A stretch of DNA of 64,000 bases, taken from the NCBI GenBank assembly GCA_965247665.1, contig CBDFHH010000003.1, positions 248,001-312,000 of the forward strand, read 5' to 3'. This DNA is from CAUZWH01 sp965247665 (GTDB taxonomy: Bacteria; Pseudomonadota; Alphaproteobacteria; SHVV01). Below are positions 40,343-49,224 of this stretch, piece after piece (position 1 is the stretch's first letter; every line of letters begins with the position of its first letter). Made by a program: the position numbers and the translations under genes. The notes beneath the pieces are model-generated. The model saw only the letters and a list, made by a program, of their open reading frames with translations. It ran no database searches and was not told where the DNA came from.

Positions 40343-41353
40343 ATGATTGCCCCCGGCGACATCGCACCCACATTCGCATTGTCGGGAACGCGCAACGAAC
40401 GGGTCGAGCTCAGCGCCGATCCGATCGCCGGCCGCTTCATCGTCCTGGTATTCGCGTCATCCGAGCGAGTGCCTGCGTTTGCCGAATCGAACGAACTCGC
40501 CGAGCTGCTGGAGAACCACAACGCGCTGGGATACGTGATCGCGGCGAACCCGCCATCCGCACCGAGCACGGCAGCGGATAGCGCATTGCCGGTGCTGATC
40601 GACAGCGGCGGGAGCGTCGCACAGTCCTACGGCCTGAGCGGGCATCAGGGGCAACCCGTTGCGGTGGCGCTGGCGCCCAACCACCATGTCGGGGCGGTCT
40701 GCACCGATCCCGCGAGGTTCGTAACCGAGCTCCGCCGATGGCTGGAAAGCGTTGCGGACCAGTGGCAGCCGCGCCCGGCGGAGGCGCACCCACCCGTGCT
40801 CATCGTGCCGGGCATTCTCAGTGCCGATGAGTGCCGCAACCTGGTCAGCGTCTACCGCATGCAGGGCAACGTGTTCCTCGAGCCGGGCCACGGCGAGCAG
40901 AACATGACCCAAGACTACAAGATGCGCGTGCCGGACTACGGCCGCCACGATCGTATCGATCACTGGATCATCAATAGCGAGACCAACCGCTGGCTCGACG
41001 ATCGCTTTCGGAAGCGCCTGTTCCCGGAGATTCACAAGGCGTTTCAATATCGGATCACGCGGCGCGAGCACTCTCGCATCGGCTGCTACGAAGGCGAGCG
41101 CGGCGGCAATCCCAACGGCCACCGCGACAACAGCGAGCCCCGCGTCGCCCATCGCCGCTTTGCGGTTTCCGTCAACCTCAACACCGAGGCGTTTGCCGGC
41201 GGCGAGATCCAGTTCCTCGAATATAGCGGCCGGCGCTATCGCCCCGAGAGCGGCGCGGCGCTGGTGTTTTCGTCATCTCTACTGCACGAGATCCTGGAGG
41301 TCGGCGAGGGCCGTCGCTACGTGTTGCTGGCTTTTCTCTACGGCGAGACTTGA
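40343..41353 (+). CDS. Fusion of Cys-less peroxiredoxin-like domain with 2OG-Fe(II) oxygenase
   Basis: A 336-residue two-domain protein. Residues 1-135 have a thioredoxin/peroxiredoxin fold signature (PGDIAPTFAL; FIVLVFAS) but the peroxidatic Cys is absent: the helix start reads ASSERVPAF and the sole Cys (C120) is elsewhere. Residues 150-336 form a prolyl-4-hydroxylase-like double-stranded beta-helix with iron ligands H260-x-D262 (GHRDN) and H315 (LLHEILEV) and 2OG-binding R325 (GRRYVL). It probably hydroxylates a side chain or small molecule, the dead Prx domain acting in binding. It follows mfd by 12 bases and may be in its operon. Confidence 0.85.
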   Translation: MIAPGDIAPTFALSGTRNERVELSADPIAGRFIVLVFASSERVPAFAESNELAELLENHNALGYVIAANPPSAPSTAADSALPVLIDSGGSVAQSYGLSGHQGQPVAVALAPNHHVGAVCTDPARFVTELRRWLESVADQWQPRPAEAHPPVLIVPGILSADECRNLVSVYRMQGNVFLEPGHGEQNMTQDYKMRVPDYGRHDRIDHWIINSETNRWLDDRFRKRLFPEIHKAFQYRITRREHSRIGCYEGERGGNPNGHRDNSEPRVAHRRFAVSVNLNTEAFAGGEIQFLEYSGRRYRPESGAALVFSSSLLHEILEVGEGRRYVLLAFLYGET

Positions 41354-41512
41354 GGGGGTTAGTGAGCGCAGGAGGGGCGCTTGGTCGCGCCAATCCGGCT
41401 CTTGTCATGGTGGCGCCGGCGACCGTACCGGTGCGTTGACGCACGATCCGCGCATCAAAAACGTCATGTCCCCGACGCTAATCCGGCAACGACTGCGACG
41501 TATCGCGGCCTC

Positions 41513-42166
41513 TTAATCCGCCAGGGCGGCGTCGCCCCGTTGCTCCGCGGCCAGGGCGTCGAACAGCCGGACGAAATAGCCCGCATCCTGGGCGCCGGAA
41601 ATGACGTAGTTGCTGTCGACGACGAAACACGGCACGCCGGACACGCCCATGGTCGAAGCCCGTTCGGCCGCGGCGACGATCGCCGCCCGGTCGGCGCCGC
41701 CGGCGAGACGGGCGCCGACCGCCTCGCCGTCCATACCGCAGTTTGCAGCCGCATCGGCCAGCACCCGGTAATCGCCGATGTCGGCGCCTTCGAGGAAATA
41801 ACCGCGGAACAGGGTCTCGACAACGGCGTCTTGCTTGTTCTCGCCGTCGGCCCAGTGAATCAGACGATGCGAATCGATGGTGTTGGGTGTCATTGCAATC
41901 GCATCGAAGTTGAAGTCGATACCGACATCGGCGCCGGCCGCACGGATCGCGCCGTAGACCCGCTCAGCCTCCTCCGGCCCACCGAATTTGGATTGCAGAT
42001 ATTCTTGCCGGTCGCGTCCGCCGTCCGGCATGTCGGGATTGAGTTGAAATGGATGCCAGGTGACCGTCGGCTTGATGTCGGGGCGCAGCGCCAGCGCTTG
42101 CTCGAGGCGGCGCTTGCCGATGAAGCACCACGGGCACACGGTATCGGAGATGACGTCGATTCGCAT
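41513..42166 (-). CDS. DsbA-family oxidoreductase, FrnE-like
   Basis: A 217-residue thioredoxin-fold protein with redox motif CPWC (DTVCPWCFIG, near the N-terminus), a helical insertion (NTIDSHRLIHWA) and the cis-Pro loop GVSGVPCFVVD. There is no signal peptide, so it acts in the cytoplasm like FrnE and 2-hydroxychromene-2-carboxylate isomerase relatives. ATG 42166. Convergent with the 2OG-oxygenase gene. Confidence 0.92.
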   Translation of the reverse strand: MRIDVISDTVCPWCFIGKRRLEQALALRPDIKPTVTWHPFQLNPDMPDGGRDRQEYLQSKFGGPEEAERVYGAIRAAGADVGIDFNFDAIAMTPNTIDSHRLIHWADGENKQDAVVETLFRGYFLEGADIGDYRVLADAAANCGMDGEAVGARLAGGADRAAIVAAAERASTMGVSGVPCFVVDSNYVISGAQDAGYFVRLFDALAAEQRGDAALAD

Positions 42167-42369
42167 CGGAGCTTCTACAACCGATCGTTAGAGATCGTCC
42201 CGCGGCGGCGGGGTCGGAGCCATGCGCCGTGGCCCCGCCGCCGAAGGACGATCTTCATTGAACCGCCGCGAGCCTGTCAAACTCTACGCCGCGCGCCATC
42301 CGGGTTCGTCCCGGGTTTGTCTTGTCGCCGTGACGGCTGCGCTCGTAGAGTGCGGCGGGCTCACGTTCC

Positions 42370-43137
42370 ATGGGTGACAAGATGGTATTCGATCTCGAAG
42401 GGCAAACGGCGTTGATTACAGGTGCCTCGAGCGGGCTTGGGCACCGCTTTGCCTTGACTCTGGCGCGCGCCGGCGCCCGCGTGGCGCTGGCCGCGCGGCG
42501 GGTCGATCGGCTCGAGGCTCTGGCGCGGGAAATCGAAGGCTTTGGCGGGCAGGCGATGTGTTTCGCACTTGACGTCACCGACGAGGCCAACGTGAACGAA
42601 GTGGTCGATGGCGCGGAGACCGAACTCGGCGCGCTCACCGTCGTCGTCAACAATGCGGGCGTGGCGCGCCCGCAACCCGCGATCAAGCACACGATGGAAG
42701 ACTATCACTTCATCATCGACACCAACCTCAAGGGGGCGTGGCTGGTCGCCACCGCGGCGGGGCGCCGCATGATTCAGCGCGGCCGCGGCGGCGCAATCGT
42801 CAACATCGCCTCGATGGCGGCGTTTAAAGTGCTGCCCGGCCTGTCGCTCTACGCCATGTCGAAAGCGGGGGTGGTGCAGATGACCAAGGCGCTGGCGCTG
42901 GAATGGGCACGCCACGACATTCGCGTCAACGCCATCGCCCCGGGCTATATCGAGACCGAGATGAACAGCGACTACTTCAAAACCGATCAGGGGCGCACCG
43001 AAATCGGCGGCACCCTGCGCCAACGTCTGGGTGGACCGGAACAGCTCGACGGCACGCTGCTGCTGCTGGCGTCGAGGGCCTCGGACTATGTCACCGGCAC
43101 CGTCATCAAGGTCGATGACGGCCAGTCGCTGGTCTAG
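42370..43137 (+). CDS. Short-chain dehydrogenase/reductase (SDR)
   Basis: A 255-residue classical SDR: TGASSGLGHRFA cofactor loop, AARRVDRL (Arg suggests NADPH), NNAGVA, S in NIASMA, Y-x3-K in YAMSKAGVVQMTKALALE, PGYIETEM and KVDDGQSL. It resembles 3-oxoacyl-ACP reductase-like enzymes. ATG 42370 or 42382. The next gene starts 34 bases downstream with a strong ribosome site, so the two probably form an operon of two dehydrogenases. Confidence 0.9.
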   Translation: MGDKMVFDLEGQTALITGASSGLGHRFALTLARAGARVALAARRVDRLEALAREIEGFGGQAMCFALDVTDEANVNEVVDGAETELGALTVVVNNAGVARPQPAIKHTMEDYHFIIDTNLKGAWLVATAAGRRMIQRGRGGAIVNIASMAAFKVLPGLSLYAMSKAGVVQMTKALALEWARHDIRVNAIAPGYIETEMNSDYFKTDQGRTEIGGTLRQRLGGPEQLDGTLLLLASRASDYVTGTVIKVDDGQSLV

Positions 43138-43171
43138 GGATCTAGTCGACGACCACCGCGGAGGAGGGACG

Positions 43172-44092
43172 ATGGGCGACAAACCGCGTCTCGGATTTAT
43201 CGGCCTCGGTAATATGGGGGGACCAATGGCCGGCCGGCTCGTCGATGCCGGCTATCCGCTCACCGTGTGGAACCGCTCGCCCGACAAATGCAACGCGGTC
43301 GCCGACAACGGCGCCGATGTGGCGGCCGACCCGGCGGCCGTAACGGCCGCGAGCGACATCGTCCTGCTCAGCGTTACCGACACCGTTGCGGTCGAAGCGG
43401 TGACGTTCGGCGCGGGCGGCGTGGTGGAAGCGGCCTCGGCCGACAAGATGCTGGTGGACACGTCGAGCATCCGGCCCGACGCCACGCGCGAGATGGCGGC
43501 CCGGCTCGCTGCGGCGGGGATGGGCTGGATCGATGCACCGGTCTCCGGCGGCACCATCGGGGCCGAGCAGGGCACGCTGGTGTTCATGGCCGGCGGCGAT
43601 GCCGAGGCTGTGGAATCGGTGCGGCCGGTGATCGAGCATCTCGGCCAACGCCTGACCCATATGGGACCGATCGGGGCCGGCCAGGCGACCAAGGTGTGCA
43701 ATCAGATGCTGGTCGGCGGCACCATCGCGGTTGTCGCCGAGACGCTGAAGATGGCGACCGAAGTCGGGATCGACGCGGTCAAGCTGCCGGATTGCCTGGC
43801 CGGCGGGTTCGCCGATTCGACCGTGCTGCAAGTGCACGGCCGACGCATGATCAGCGGCGATCTCGCACCGCGGGGTCGTGCGACGCTGATGCTCAAGGAC
43901 CTGGACACGGCGTGCCGTTTGGCGAGTGACGTCGGTGCCACCGTACCGATGACCGCGTTGGCGACGGAGCTGTTTCGGCTGCTGATCGACCAGGGCCACG
44001 ACGATGTCGATCAGGGCGGGTTGATTCGGCTGTATCGGAATCCGGAAGACGGGGGATCCGCGATTGGAAGCCGGGGACGAGGGAGCGGGTGA
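43172..44092 (+). CDS. NAD(P)-dependent beta-hydroxyacid dehydrogenase (3-hydroxyisobutyrate dehydrogenase family)
   Basis: A 306-residue protein with the family's four signatures: N-terminal Rossmann GFIGLGNMGGPMA, VDTSSIRP, substrate-loop DAPVSGGTIGAEQGTL, and catalytic-Lys helix GAGQATKVCNQ, then LKDLDTA near the end. Members oxidise 3-hydroxyisobutyrate (valine breakdown), tartronate semialdehyde or related acids. GAGGAGGG lies just before ATG 43172. The C-terminus has a short low-complexity tail (GSRGRGSG) unlike relatives. Confidence 0.92.
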   Translation: MGDKPRLGFIGLGNMGGPMAGRLVDAGYPLTVWNRSPDKCNAVADNGADVAADPAAVTAASDIVLLSVTDTVAVEAVTFGAGGVVEAASADKMLVDTSSIRPDATREMAARLAAAGMGWIDAPVSGGTIGAEQGTLVFMAGGDAEAVESVRPVIEHLGQRLTHMGPIGAGQATKVCNQMLVGGTIAVVAETLKMATEVGIDAVKLPDCLAGGFADSTVLQVHGRRMISGDLAPRGRATLMLKDLDTACRLASDVGATVPMTALATELFRLLIDQGHDDVDQGGLIRLYRNPEDGGSAIGSRGRGSG

Positions 44093-44179
44093 GGGAACCC
44101 GATTCTCGGCTTTCGATTGAGGAGCTCAGAGTTCATTAGTATGAAAATTCATATAAATCAAAGGGATATTTAAGTAAGT

Positions 44180-44269
44180 TGGCGGATGGGGTGGGATTCG
44201 AACCCACGAGGAGCGCTAACCCCTGCCGGTTTTCAAGACCGGTGCCTTCGACCACTCGGCCACCCATCC
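44180..44269 (-). tRNA. tRNA-Ser (anticodon TGA)
   Basis: The minus strand begins GGATGGGTGGCCGAGTGG and folds as a class II tRNA. The acceptor stem is GGATGGG/CCCATCC, the anticodon arm CCGGTCTTGAAAACCGG (anticodon TGA), with a long variable arm, T-arm GTGGGTTCGAATCCCAC, discriminator G and an encoded CCA. It decodes UCA and other UCN codons. Confidence 0.97.
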
Positions 44270-44902
44270 ATGGACGTTCTAAACGCCTGTTCGAAAACGC
44301 TTGTCGGGGGTGTTCCCGTTATGTCCAAAAGTCCGTTCTCGGGCTCAAAATGGGCGATTCGCAAATGGAATGCAAACATCGAGTGCGGCGATTCTCGCGA
44401 CTCGGGCCGTCATCCGGGGGCGTTTGTCCATCCCGCCGTCGTTCCAAGCGGTGTCGGCTTAGCCGCACCGAGCAGGCGTGTGAGTCCATGATTTCGCCGT
44501 ACCGGCAGCTTATCGACGAAGACCGGATCGGGCCGAATCATCGCGAGCTTCGGCCCGTCGGCAAGCGCCTTGCGACGGCAACGTCCGTGGCCAACCAGAT
44601 AGTCGACGCCTTCATCGACGCGCGCTTCGTCGGCCCAAGGACAGCGGCCTCGGCGCGGCGGTGACCGCGCGATAGGCGAGCACCTACGACCCGGGGGTGA
44701 CGGCTTCACCCCGCCGGTTAATCTCATCGACCGCATGCGGCCGCTCGCTGCCACCCGCCGTGCCGGGCGATGCCGCCGCGCGCCTCGAGGACAGACGCCG
44801 CCGGGCACTCGCGATCTTAAAGCGACGGGCTCGCCCTTCTTCAGGTCGCGAGAGGACGGTTCGCGGCCCGGTCGGGGCCTTTCGTCGTGACTCGCGCTCG
44901 GT
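44270..44902. other. Low-information region next to tRNA-Ser
   Basis: About 630 bases between the tRNA 5' end and the binding-protein stop codon. Frames are open on both strands but none resembles a known family. The tRNA promoter should lie just beyond 44269. It might be decayed integrated DNA, but no repeat of the tRNA end was found. Confidence 0.5.
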
Positions 44903-46087
44903 TTAGTCCCAGCTCGACTTCGGTTGAAACGTCGACGTGGCGATCGATGGCGGGTAGATCAGCTCCGGGACTCCATTCTGGATCTGCGAAATACCGGGCT
45001 GGGTCGATACGTTTGACTGTTTCTCGAACCGTACCGGTCCCATGATGGTGTCGTAGGTGGTGCTGACCAGGTGCTGACGCATCTTTTCGTAGTCCAGCCC
45101 CGCCGCGTTGACCGCCACTTCGAGAATCTCGGCGCTGGCGTAGGAGATGACGGTGTCGCCATAGTCCGGGATCACGCCCCAGCGTTTCTTGTAGGCGTCG
45201 TAGAAGGGCTGCGCCTTGCTCCACTCCGAACGCTTCGGGCTCCAAAAACCGATCGTCGAGACCCCGTTGAGTTTGGAACCGAACATGTCGAAAAATACCG
45301 GCACGTGCGGCCCGATCAGCAGGAACTGCACCGGCGCCTTGACGTTCATCTCGCGCGCCTTGTTGAGATACAGGATGCTGTCGGAGGGATAGGCATAGCC
45401 GATCATCGCATCGACCGCTCGGTTCTTGACGACGCTGACCATGGTCGTCATGTCCTTGATATCGGGTGGGTATTCCTGGTTGACCTTGAGATCGATGCCC
45501 TTCTCCTTGAGCAGCGGCAGGGTGAACTTCTTGTACTCCAGGTTCACGGGTAGCTGCAGGGTCAGCATCGCCGCGCTCCTGACGCCGACGCTCTCGAGGA
45601 AGTCGACCACCACGGGAACGAACAGATCCGGGTGCGGCCACGTCCAAAACATGTATTTGGTGCCCATCTCACGGATCAGCGTCGACGATGCGGTGTTGCC
45701 GATCGTCGGAATGCCGCGTTTCTCGACGACACCGACCATGGCCACGTGCAACGGCGTGGCATAGGGCGTCATGATCAACTCGACCTCATCGTCGTACAGC
45801 AGCTTGTCGTAGACCTGCGGGATCTTGCCGGCGTCCGACTGGTCGTCATAGACCACGAACTCGATCTCGCGTTTCTCCTGGCCGCCGATGTCGAGGCCGC
45901 CGCGCGCGTTCACCTGCTCGCGCCACAGATTGTAGGCCTGATCCTGAACCGACGTGGCGACCGCCAGGAAGCCGGTCCTGGAGATCGAGTAACCGATTTT
46001 GATGGGATCGGCGGCTTGCGCCGAACCTAGCGTCGTCAGAACCGCTACGCACACCGCCACCACCACACGATGATACGAGATAGCCAT
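44903..46087 (-). CDS. ABC transporter substrate-binding protein, branched-chain amino acid type (Peripla_BP_6)
   Basis: A 394-residue secreted binding protein: signal MAISYHRVVVAVCVAVLTTL with cleavage after AQA, then PIKIGYSISRTGFLA, VVYDDQSDAGKIPQVYDKLL, the ligand-loop GNTASST and IGFWSPKRSEW. The Liv-type fold binds amino acids, amides, urea or aromatic acids. It is divergently transcribed from the amidohydrolase/NicX/NicF operon with a 151-base gap, so it probably delivers the substrate of that pathway; no permease genes are adjacent, and the liv genes at 61-64 kb lack a binding protein within the window. Confidence 0.9.
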   Translation of the reverse strand: MAISYHRVVVAVCVAVLTTLGSAQAADPIKIGYSISRTGFLAVATSVQDQAYNLWREQVNARGGLDIGGQEKREIEFVVYDDQSDAGKIPQVYDKLLYDDEVELIMTPYATPLHVAMVGVVEKRGIPTIGNTASSTLIREMGTKYMFWTWPHPDLFVPVVVDFLESVGVRSAAMLTLQLPVNLEYKKFTLPLLKEKGIDLKVNQEYPPDIKDMTTMVSVVKNRAVDAMIGYAYPSDSILYLNKAREMNVKAPVQFLLIGPHVPVFFDMFGSKLNGVSTIGFWSPKRSEWSKAQPFYDAYKKRWGVIPDYGDTVISYASAEILEVAVNAAGLDYEKMRQHLVSTTYDTIMGPVRFEKQSNVSTQPGISQIQNGVPELIYPPSIATSTFQPKSSWD

Positions 46088-46238
46088 CGCTCCCTCCCAG
46101 AGTCGTTGAATGCCGGGATCAGCCTACAGAGCGGGGCGTGATCTGGCAAAGCGCACACCGAACACCGACCCCGTCTGCTCTCGACTCGCGCGGCGCCGTG
46201 TGGTGCCCTTTGAGAGAACGCAAAAGCCGGGGGCAATC

Positions 46239-47429
46239 ATGACGACGGAAACCTTGATCACCAACGTGCGCCCCTGGGGACGGGAAACGACGAATTTAAG
46301 AATCGTCGACGGCAGGGTCGCCGAAACGGCGCCAAACCTGCCTGCGGGCGATGGGGTCACGGTGATCGAAGGCGATGACGGCCTGCTAATCCCGGCGCTG
46401 GTCGAAGCGCATGTACATTTCGACAAGACCTTGTGGGGTCTGCCGTGGCACGGCCATCGTGCCGGCCCGCTGCTGGTCGATCGCATCAATTACGAGCGTG
46501 AATATCTCGGCAGCGCCGATATCGACCCCGAGCCACAGGCGGCCGCGGTCATCCGCCAGGCCATCGCGATGGGGTCGGTCCACATTCGCAGCCACGCCGA
46601 CGTCACGCCGGAACTCGGGCTTCGACGAGTCGAGGCCCTGGCTGCGATACGCGAACAGTTCGGCGACCACATCACCTTGCAGATCGTGGCCTTTCCCCAG
46701 CTTGGCGTGCACGCGGCGCCCGGAACGGAGGAGCTGATGGACGCCGCGATGGCAGCCGGCGCCGACGTGGTCGGAGGCATCGATCCAAGCGCCATCGACG
46801 GCAACGCCGAGGCCCATCTCGACACCGTTTTCGAATTGGCCGACCGTCACGCGGCCGGCATCGACATCCACCTCCACGAAATCGAAGCCGAGGGCGCGCG
46901 CTCGCTCGAACTGATCGCCGAACGCACCCGAGCGCACGGGTTGCAGGGGCGGGTGGTGGTAAGCCACGGCTATTGCCTGGGCACGGTACCCGCGGACCAG
47001 GTCTCGCGGCTGATCGATCTTGCCGCGACCTCGGGCATTGCGGTCCTGTCCGCAGTGCCGGGCCACCTGCCGTTTCCGCCCCTCAAGCAGCTGCATGAGG
47101 CGGGCGTGACCGTATGCCTGGGTTCCGACAGCGTGCGCGATTGCTGGCTGCCCTTTGGCAACGCCGACATGCTGGAGCGGGCCTTTTTGGCGGCCTACCG
47201 CAGCAACTTTCGCACCGATGCCGAGGTGGAACTGGCCCTCGAATTCGCGACCAGCGGCGCCGCCAAGGCGATCGGCCTCGAACGCTATGGCCTCGATGTC
47301 GGATGCCGAGCCGACTTCGTGCTGTTGCCGTTCGAGACCCCGGCCGAGGCGGTCGCGATGCGCGGCCCGAGACGGCGCGTCGTCAGCGGCGGGCGGTTGA
47401 TTGCCCGGGATGGCGAGTGCCTGGTATGA
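46239..47429 (+). CDS. Cytosine-deaminase-like amidohydrolase
   Basis: A 396-residue amidohydrolase-superfamily TIM barrel. Metal and catalytic residues match CodA: H58-x-H60 with FDK (AHVHFDKT), HLHEIEAEG (His ligand and proton-shuttling Glu), VSHGYCLG (third His) and GSDSVRD (Asp). ATG 46239 is preferred; the open frame upstream lacks a ribosome site. Relatives deaminate cytosine, isoguanine or creatinine, or open cyclic amides. It is the first gene of a likely three-gene operon with NicX- and NicF-like enzymes, suggesting it prepares an N-heterocycle for ring cleavage. Confidence 0.88.
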   Translation: MTTETLITNVRPWGRETTNLRIVDGRVAETAPNLPAGDGVTVIEGDDGLLIPALVEAHVHFDKTLWGLPWHGHRAGPLLVDRINYEREYLGSADIDPEPQAAAVIRQAIAMGSVHIRSHADVTPELGLRRVEALAAIREQFGDHITLQIVAFPQLGVHAAPGTEELMDAAMAAGADVVGGIDPSAIDGNAEAHLDTVFELADRHAAGIDIHLHEIEAEGARSLELIAERTRAHGLQGRVVVSHGYCLGTVPADQVSRLIDLAATSGIAVLSAVPGHLPFPPLKQLHEAGVTVCLGSDSVRDCWLPFGNADMLERAFLAAYRSNFRTDAEVELALEFATSGAAKAIGLERYGLDVGCRADFVLLPFETPAEAVAMRGPRRRVVSGGRLIARDGECLV

Positions 47430-47507
47430 AATTACCGACCGCGGTCGCTTGCAATTCCCGACCGCCCCCGGCACCCTTTGCGTCTGCGCAATTCATAGGA
47501 GGGATCC

Positions 47508-48542
47508 ATGACCGCGACGCCGAACCATGACGAAATGGTGGCGCTGTTCCGGCAGCAACTCTCGCTTTGCAAGGTGAACGCCAGCGAGACCGTCGCCGTA
47601 CTCCATGACGGCAGCTGTCTCGCCGACTATGCCAACGCATTTCTCGACGCCGCCAAGGCGATCGGTGCCAACGCGGTCGACGTCCATCTGCGCCCCGACC
47701 TCGAAACGTCGCTGGAGGATCGCTTCGCCGATTTCGGGACCAATCCGCTGAACGAAAACCCGGACGCCCTGCAGACCTGCAAGGACGCCGATATCGTGGT
47801 CGATCTCATGGTCGCGTCGTTCGCGGCCGAGGAGGCGGCGATCAAAAACGCGGGCAGCCGCATCCTGCTGGTATGTGAGGAATTCGATACGCTCCGCCGT
47901 CTACTGCCGACGCCGGAACTCAAGGCGCGCACCGAAGCGAGCCTGGCGCGCCTGCGCGCGGCCAAGAATTTCCGCTTCACCAACGCCGCCGGCACCGACA
48001 TCAGCTACAGCTTCGGCGCGGGCTATACCCCGCTCAGCGAGTACGGCTATACCGACGAGTCCGGACGTTGGGACCACTGGCCGGGCGGACTCGCTGCGCA
48101 TTGCCCCGAAGACGAAAGCACGCAAGGGCGGGTGGTGATGGCCGAGGGCGACATCATCTATCCCTGCATGGAGTTCGTGCGCCAGCCGATCGAATTCGTC
48201 GTCGAAGGCGGCTACGTCACCGAGATCAAGGGCGGCGAGCACGCCGATGCGGTGCGCAAATTCATGGATGATTACGACGACCCGCGCGCCTACGCGGTGT
48301 CGCACATCGGCTGGGGCACCAACGAGAAGTGCGACTGGGTGCTCAAGGGCATCGGCATGGACGGCCGCGCCTATGACGGCGTGGTGCTGTTCTCGCTCGG
48401 CCCCAACCTCGAATTCGGTGGCACGAATGACACCAAATGCCACATGGATCTGCCGATGCGGAACTGCACCGCCTATCTCGACGGCGAGACCATCATCGAG
48501 AACGGCGTGTTGCTGCCCGAGGATCTGCGCACTCCGGCTTGA
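47508..48542 (+). CDS. NicX-like 2,5-dihydroxypyridine 5,6-dioxygenase family protein (M29 aminopeptidase fold)
   Basis: A 344-residue protein often annotated as a leucyl aminopeptidase. The residues I recall as iron ligands in Pseudomonas NicX (H265, H318, D320) have counterparts at H266 (SHIGWGTN), H312 and D314 (KCHMDLPM). NicX opens 2,5-dihydroxypyridine to N-formylmaleamate using O2. An ideal ribosome site (AGGAGG) precedes ATG 47508. The following gene encodes a NicF-type amidase, which supports ring-cleavage rather than peptidase activity. Which pyridine or pyrimidine is cleaved cannot be told. Confidence 0.8.
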   Translation: MTATPNHDEMVALFRQQLSLCKVNASETVAVLHDGSCLADYANAFLDAAKAIGANAVDVHLRPDLETSLEDRFADFGTNPLNENPDALQTCKDADIVVDLMVASFAAEEAAIKNAGSRILLVCEEFDTLRRLLPTPELKARTEASLARLRAAKNFRFTNAAGTDISYSFGAGYTPLSEYGYTDESGRWDHWPGGLAAHCPEDESTQGRVVMAEGDIIYPCMEFVRQPIEFVVEGGYVTEIKGGEHADAVRKFMDDYDDPRAYAVSHIGWGTNEKCDWVLKGIGMDGRAYDGVVLFSLGPNLEFGGTNDTKCHMDLPMRNCTAYLDGETIIENGVLLPEDLRTPA

Positions 48543-48553
48543 GGAGCCTGGCG

Positions 48554-49195
48554 ATGAATGACGAACTCGAGATTTTCGTCAAGCAGGGGTTCGGCCATAC
48601 GCTCGGCCTCGGCGAGCGGCCGTCGTTGTGCATCATCGATTTCGTGGTCGGCTTCGACGATGCCGAGACGCTCGGCGGCGGCAACATCCGCGCTGCGATC
48701 GAGCGCACGGCCGATCTCCTCGGCTTCTGTCGTGCGCGCGGACTGCCGATCGCTCATACCCGCGTGGTGTTTGCCGACGACGGCAGCGACCACAACCTGC
48801 TGTGCGAGAAGGTGCCGTCGCTCAAGGAACTGACGGAGAGCGCCCCGAATTCCCAGATCGTTCCCGATTTGACGCCGCTGCCCGGTGAATTGGTGGTCTG
48901 CAAGCGGAACGCCTCGGCTTTCTTCGAAACCGACTATGGCAGCTGGCTGGCGCGTCGGCAGGCCGACACGCTGCTGATCGCCGGCTGCACCACCAGCGGG
49001 TGCGTGCGCGCCACCGCGGTCGATGCGCTGGGCTACGGCTACAAGCCCATCGTCGTTACCGACTGCGTCGGCGACCGTGCGACCGGACCGCACCAAGCCA
49101 GCCTGTTCGACATGGGCCAGAAATATGCCGACCTGATGACCGCCGAAGAGGTGATGGCGGCACTGGCCGGGCGCGACCGGGTGGCTGCGGCGTAG
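48554..49195 (+). CDS. Isochorismatase-fold amidase, NicF-like (maleamate amidohydrolase family)
   Basis: A 213-residue cysteine hydrolase. The triad is D29 (LCIIDFVVGF), K117 (VVCKRNASAF) and C150 (TTSGCVRAT), the same numbers I recall for Bordetella NicF. In nicotinate and picolinate degradation NicF-type enzymes hydrolyse maleamate to maleate and ammonia. GAGGAG precedes ATG 48554 and the gene follows the NicX-like gene by 11 bases. The deformylase NicD and maleate isomerase NicE are not adjacent, so the local pathway is incomplete or different. Confidence 0.85.
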   Translation: MNDELEIFVKQGFGHTLGLGERPSLCIIDFVVGFDDAETLGGGNIRAAIERTADLLGFCRARGLPIAHTRVVFADDGSDHNLLCEKVPSLKELTESAPNSQIVPDLTPLPGELVVCKRNASAFFETDYGSWLARRQADTLLIAGCTTSGCVRATAVDALGYGYKPIVVTDCVGDRATGPHQASLFDMGQKYADLMTAEEVMAALAGRDRVAAA

Positions 49196-49224
49196 TCGCG
49201 GGGATCGGCGCGGATCTCGTCCCG

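Noticed and set aside
44179..44664. Open frame reading through the tRNA-Ser gene
   Set aside because: Overlaps a clear tRNA on the other strand and resembles no family.
47508..48542. Leucyl aminopeptidase
   Set aside because: The M29-like fold is shared, but the ligand set and the NicF-like neighbour favour the ring-cleaving NicX group.
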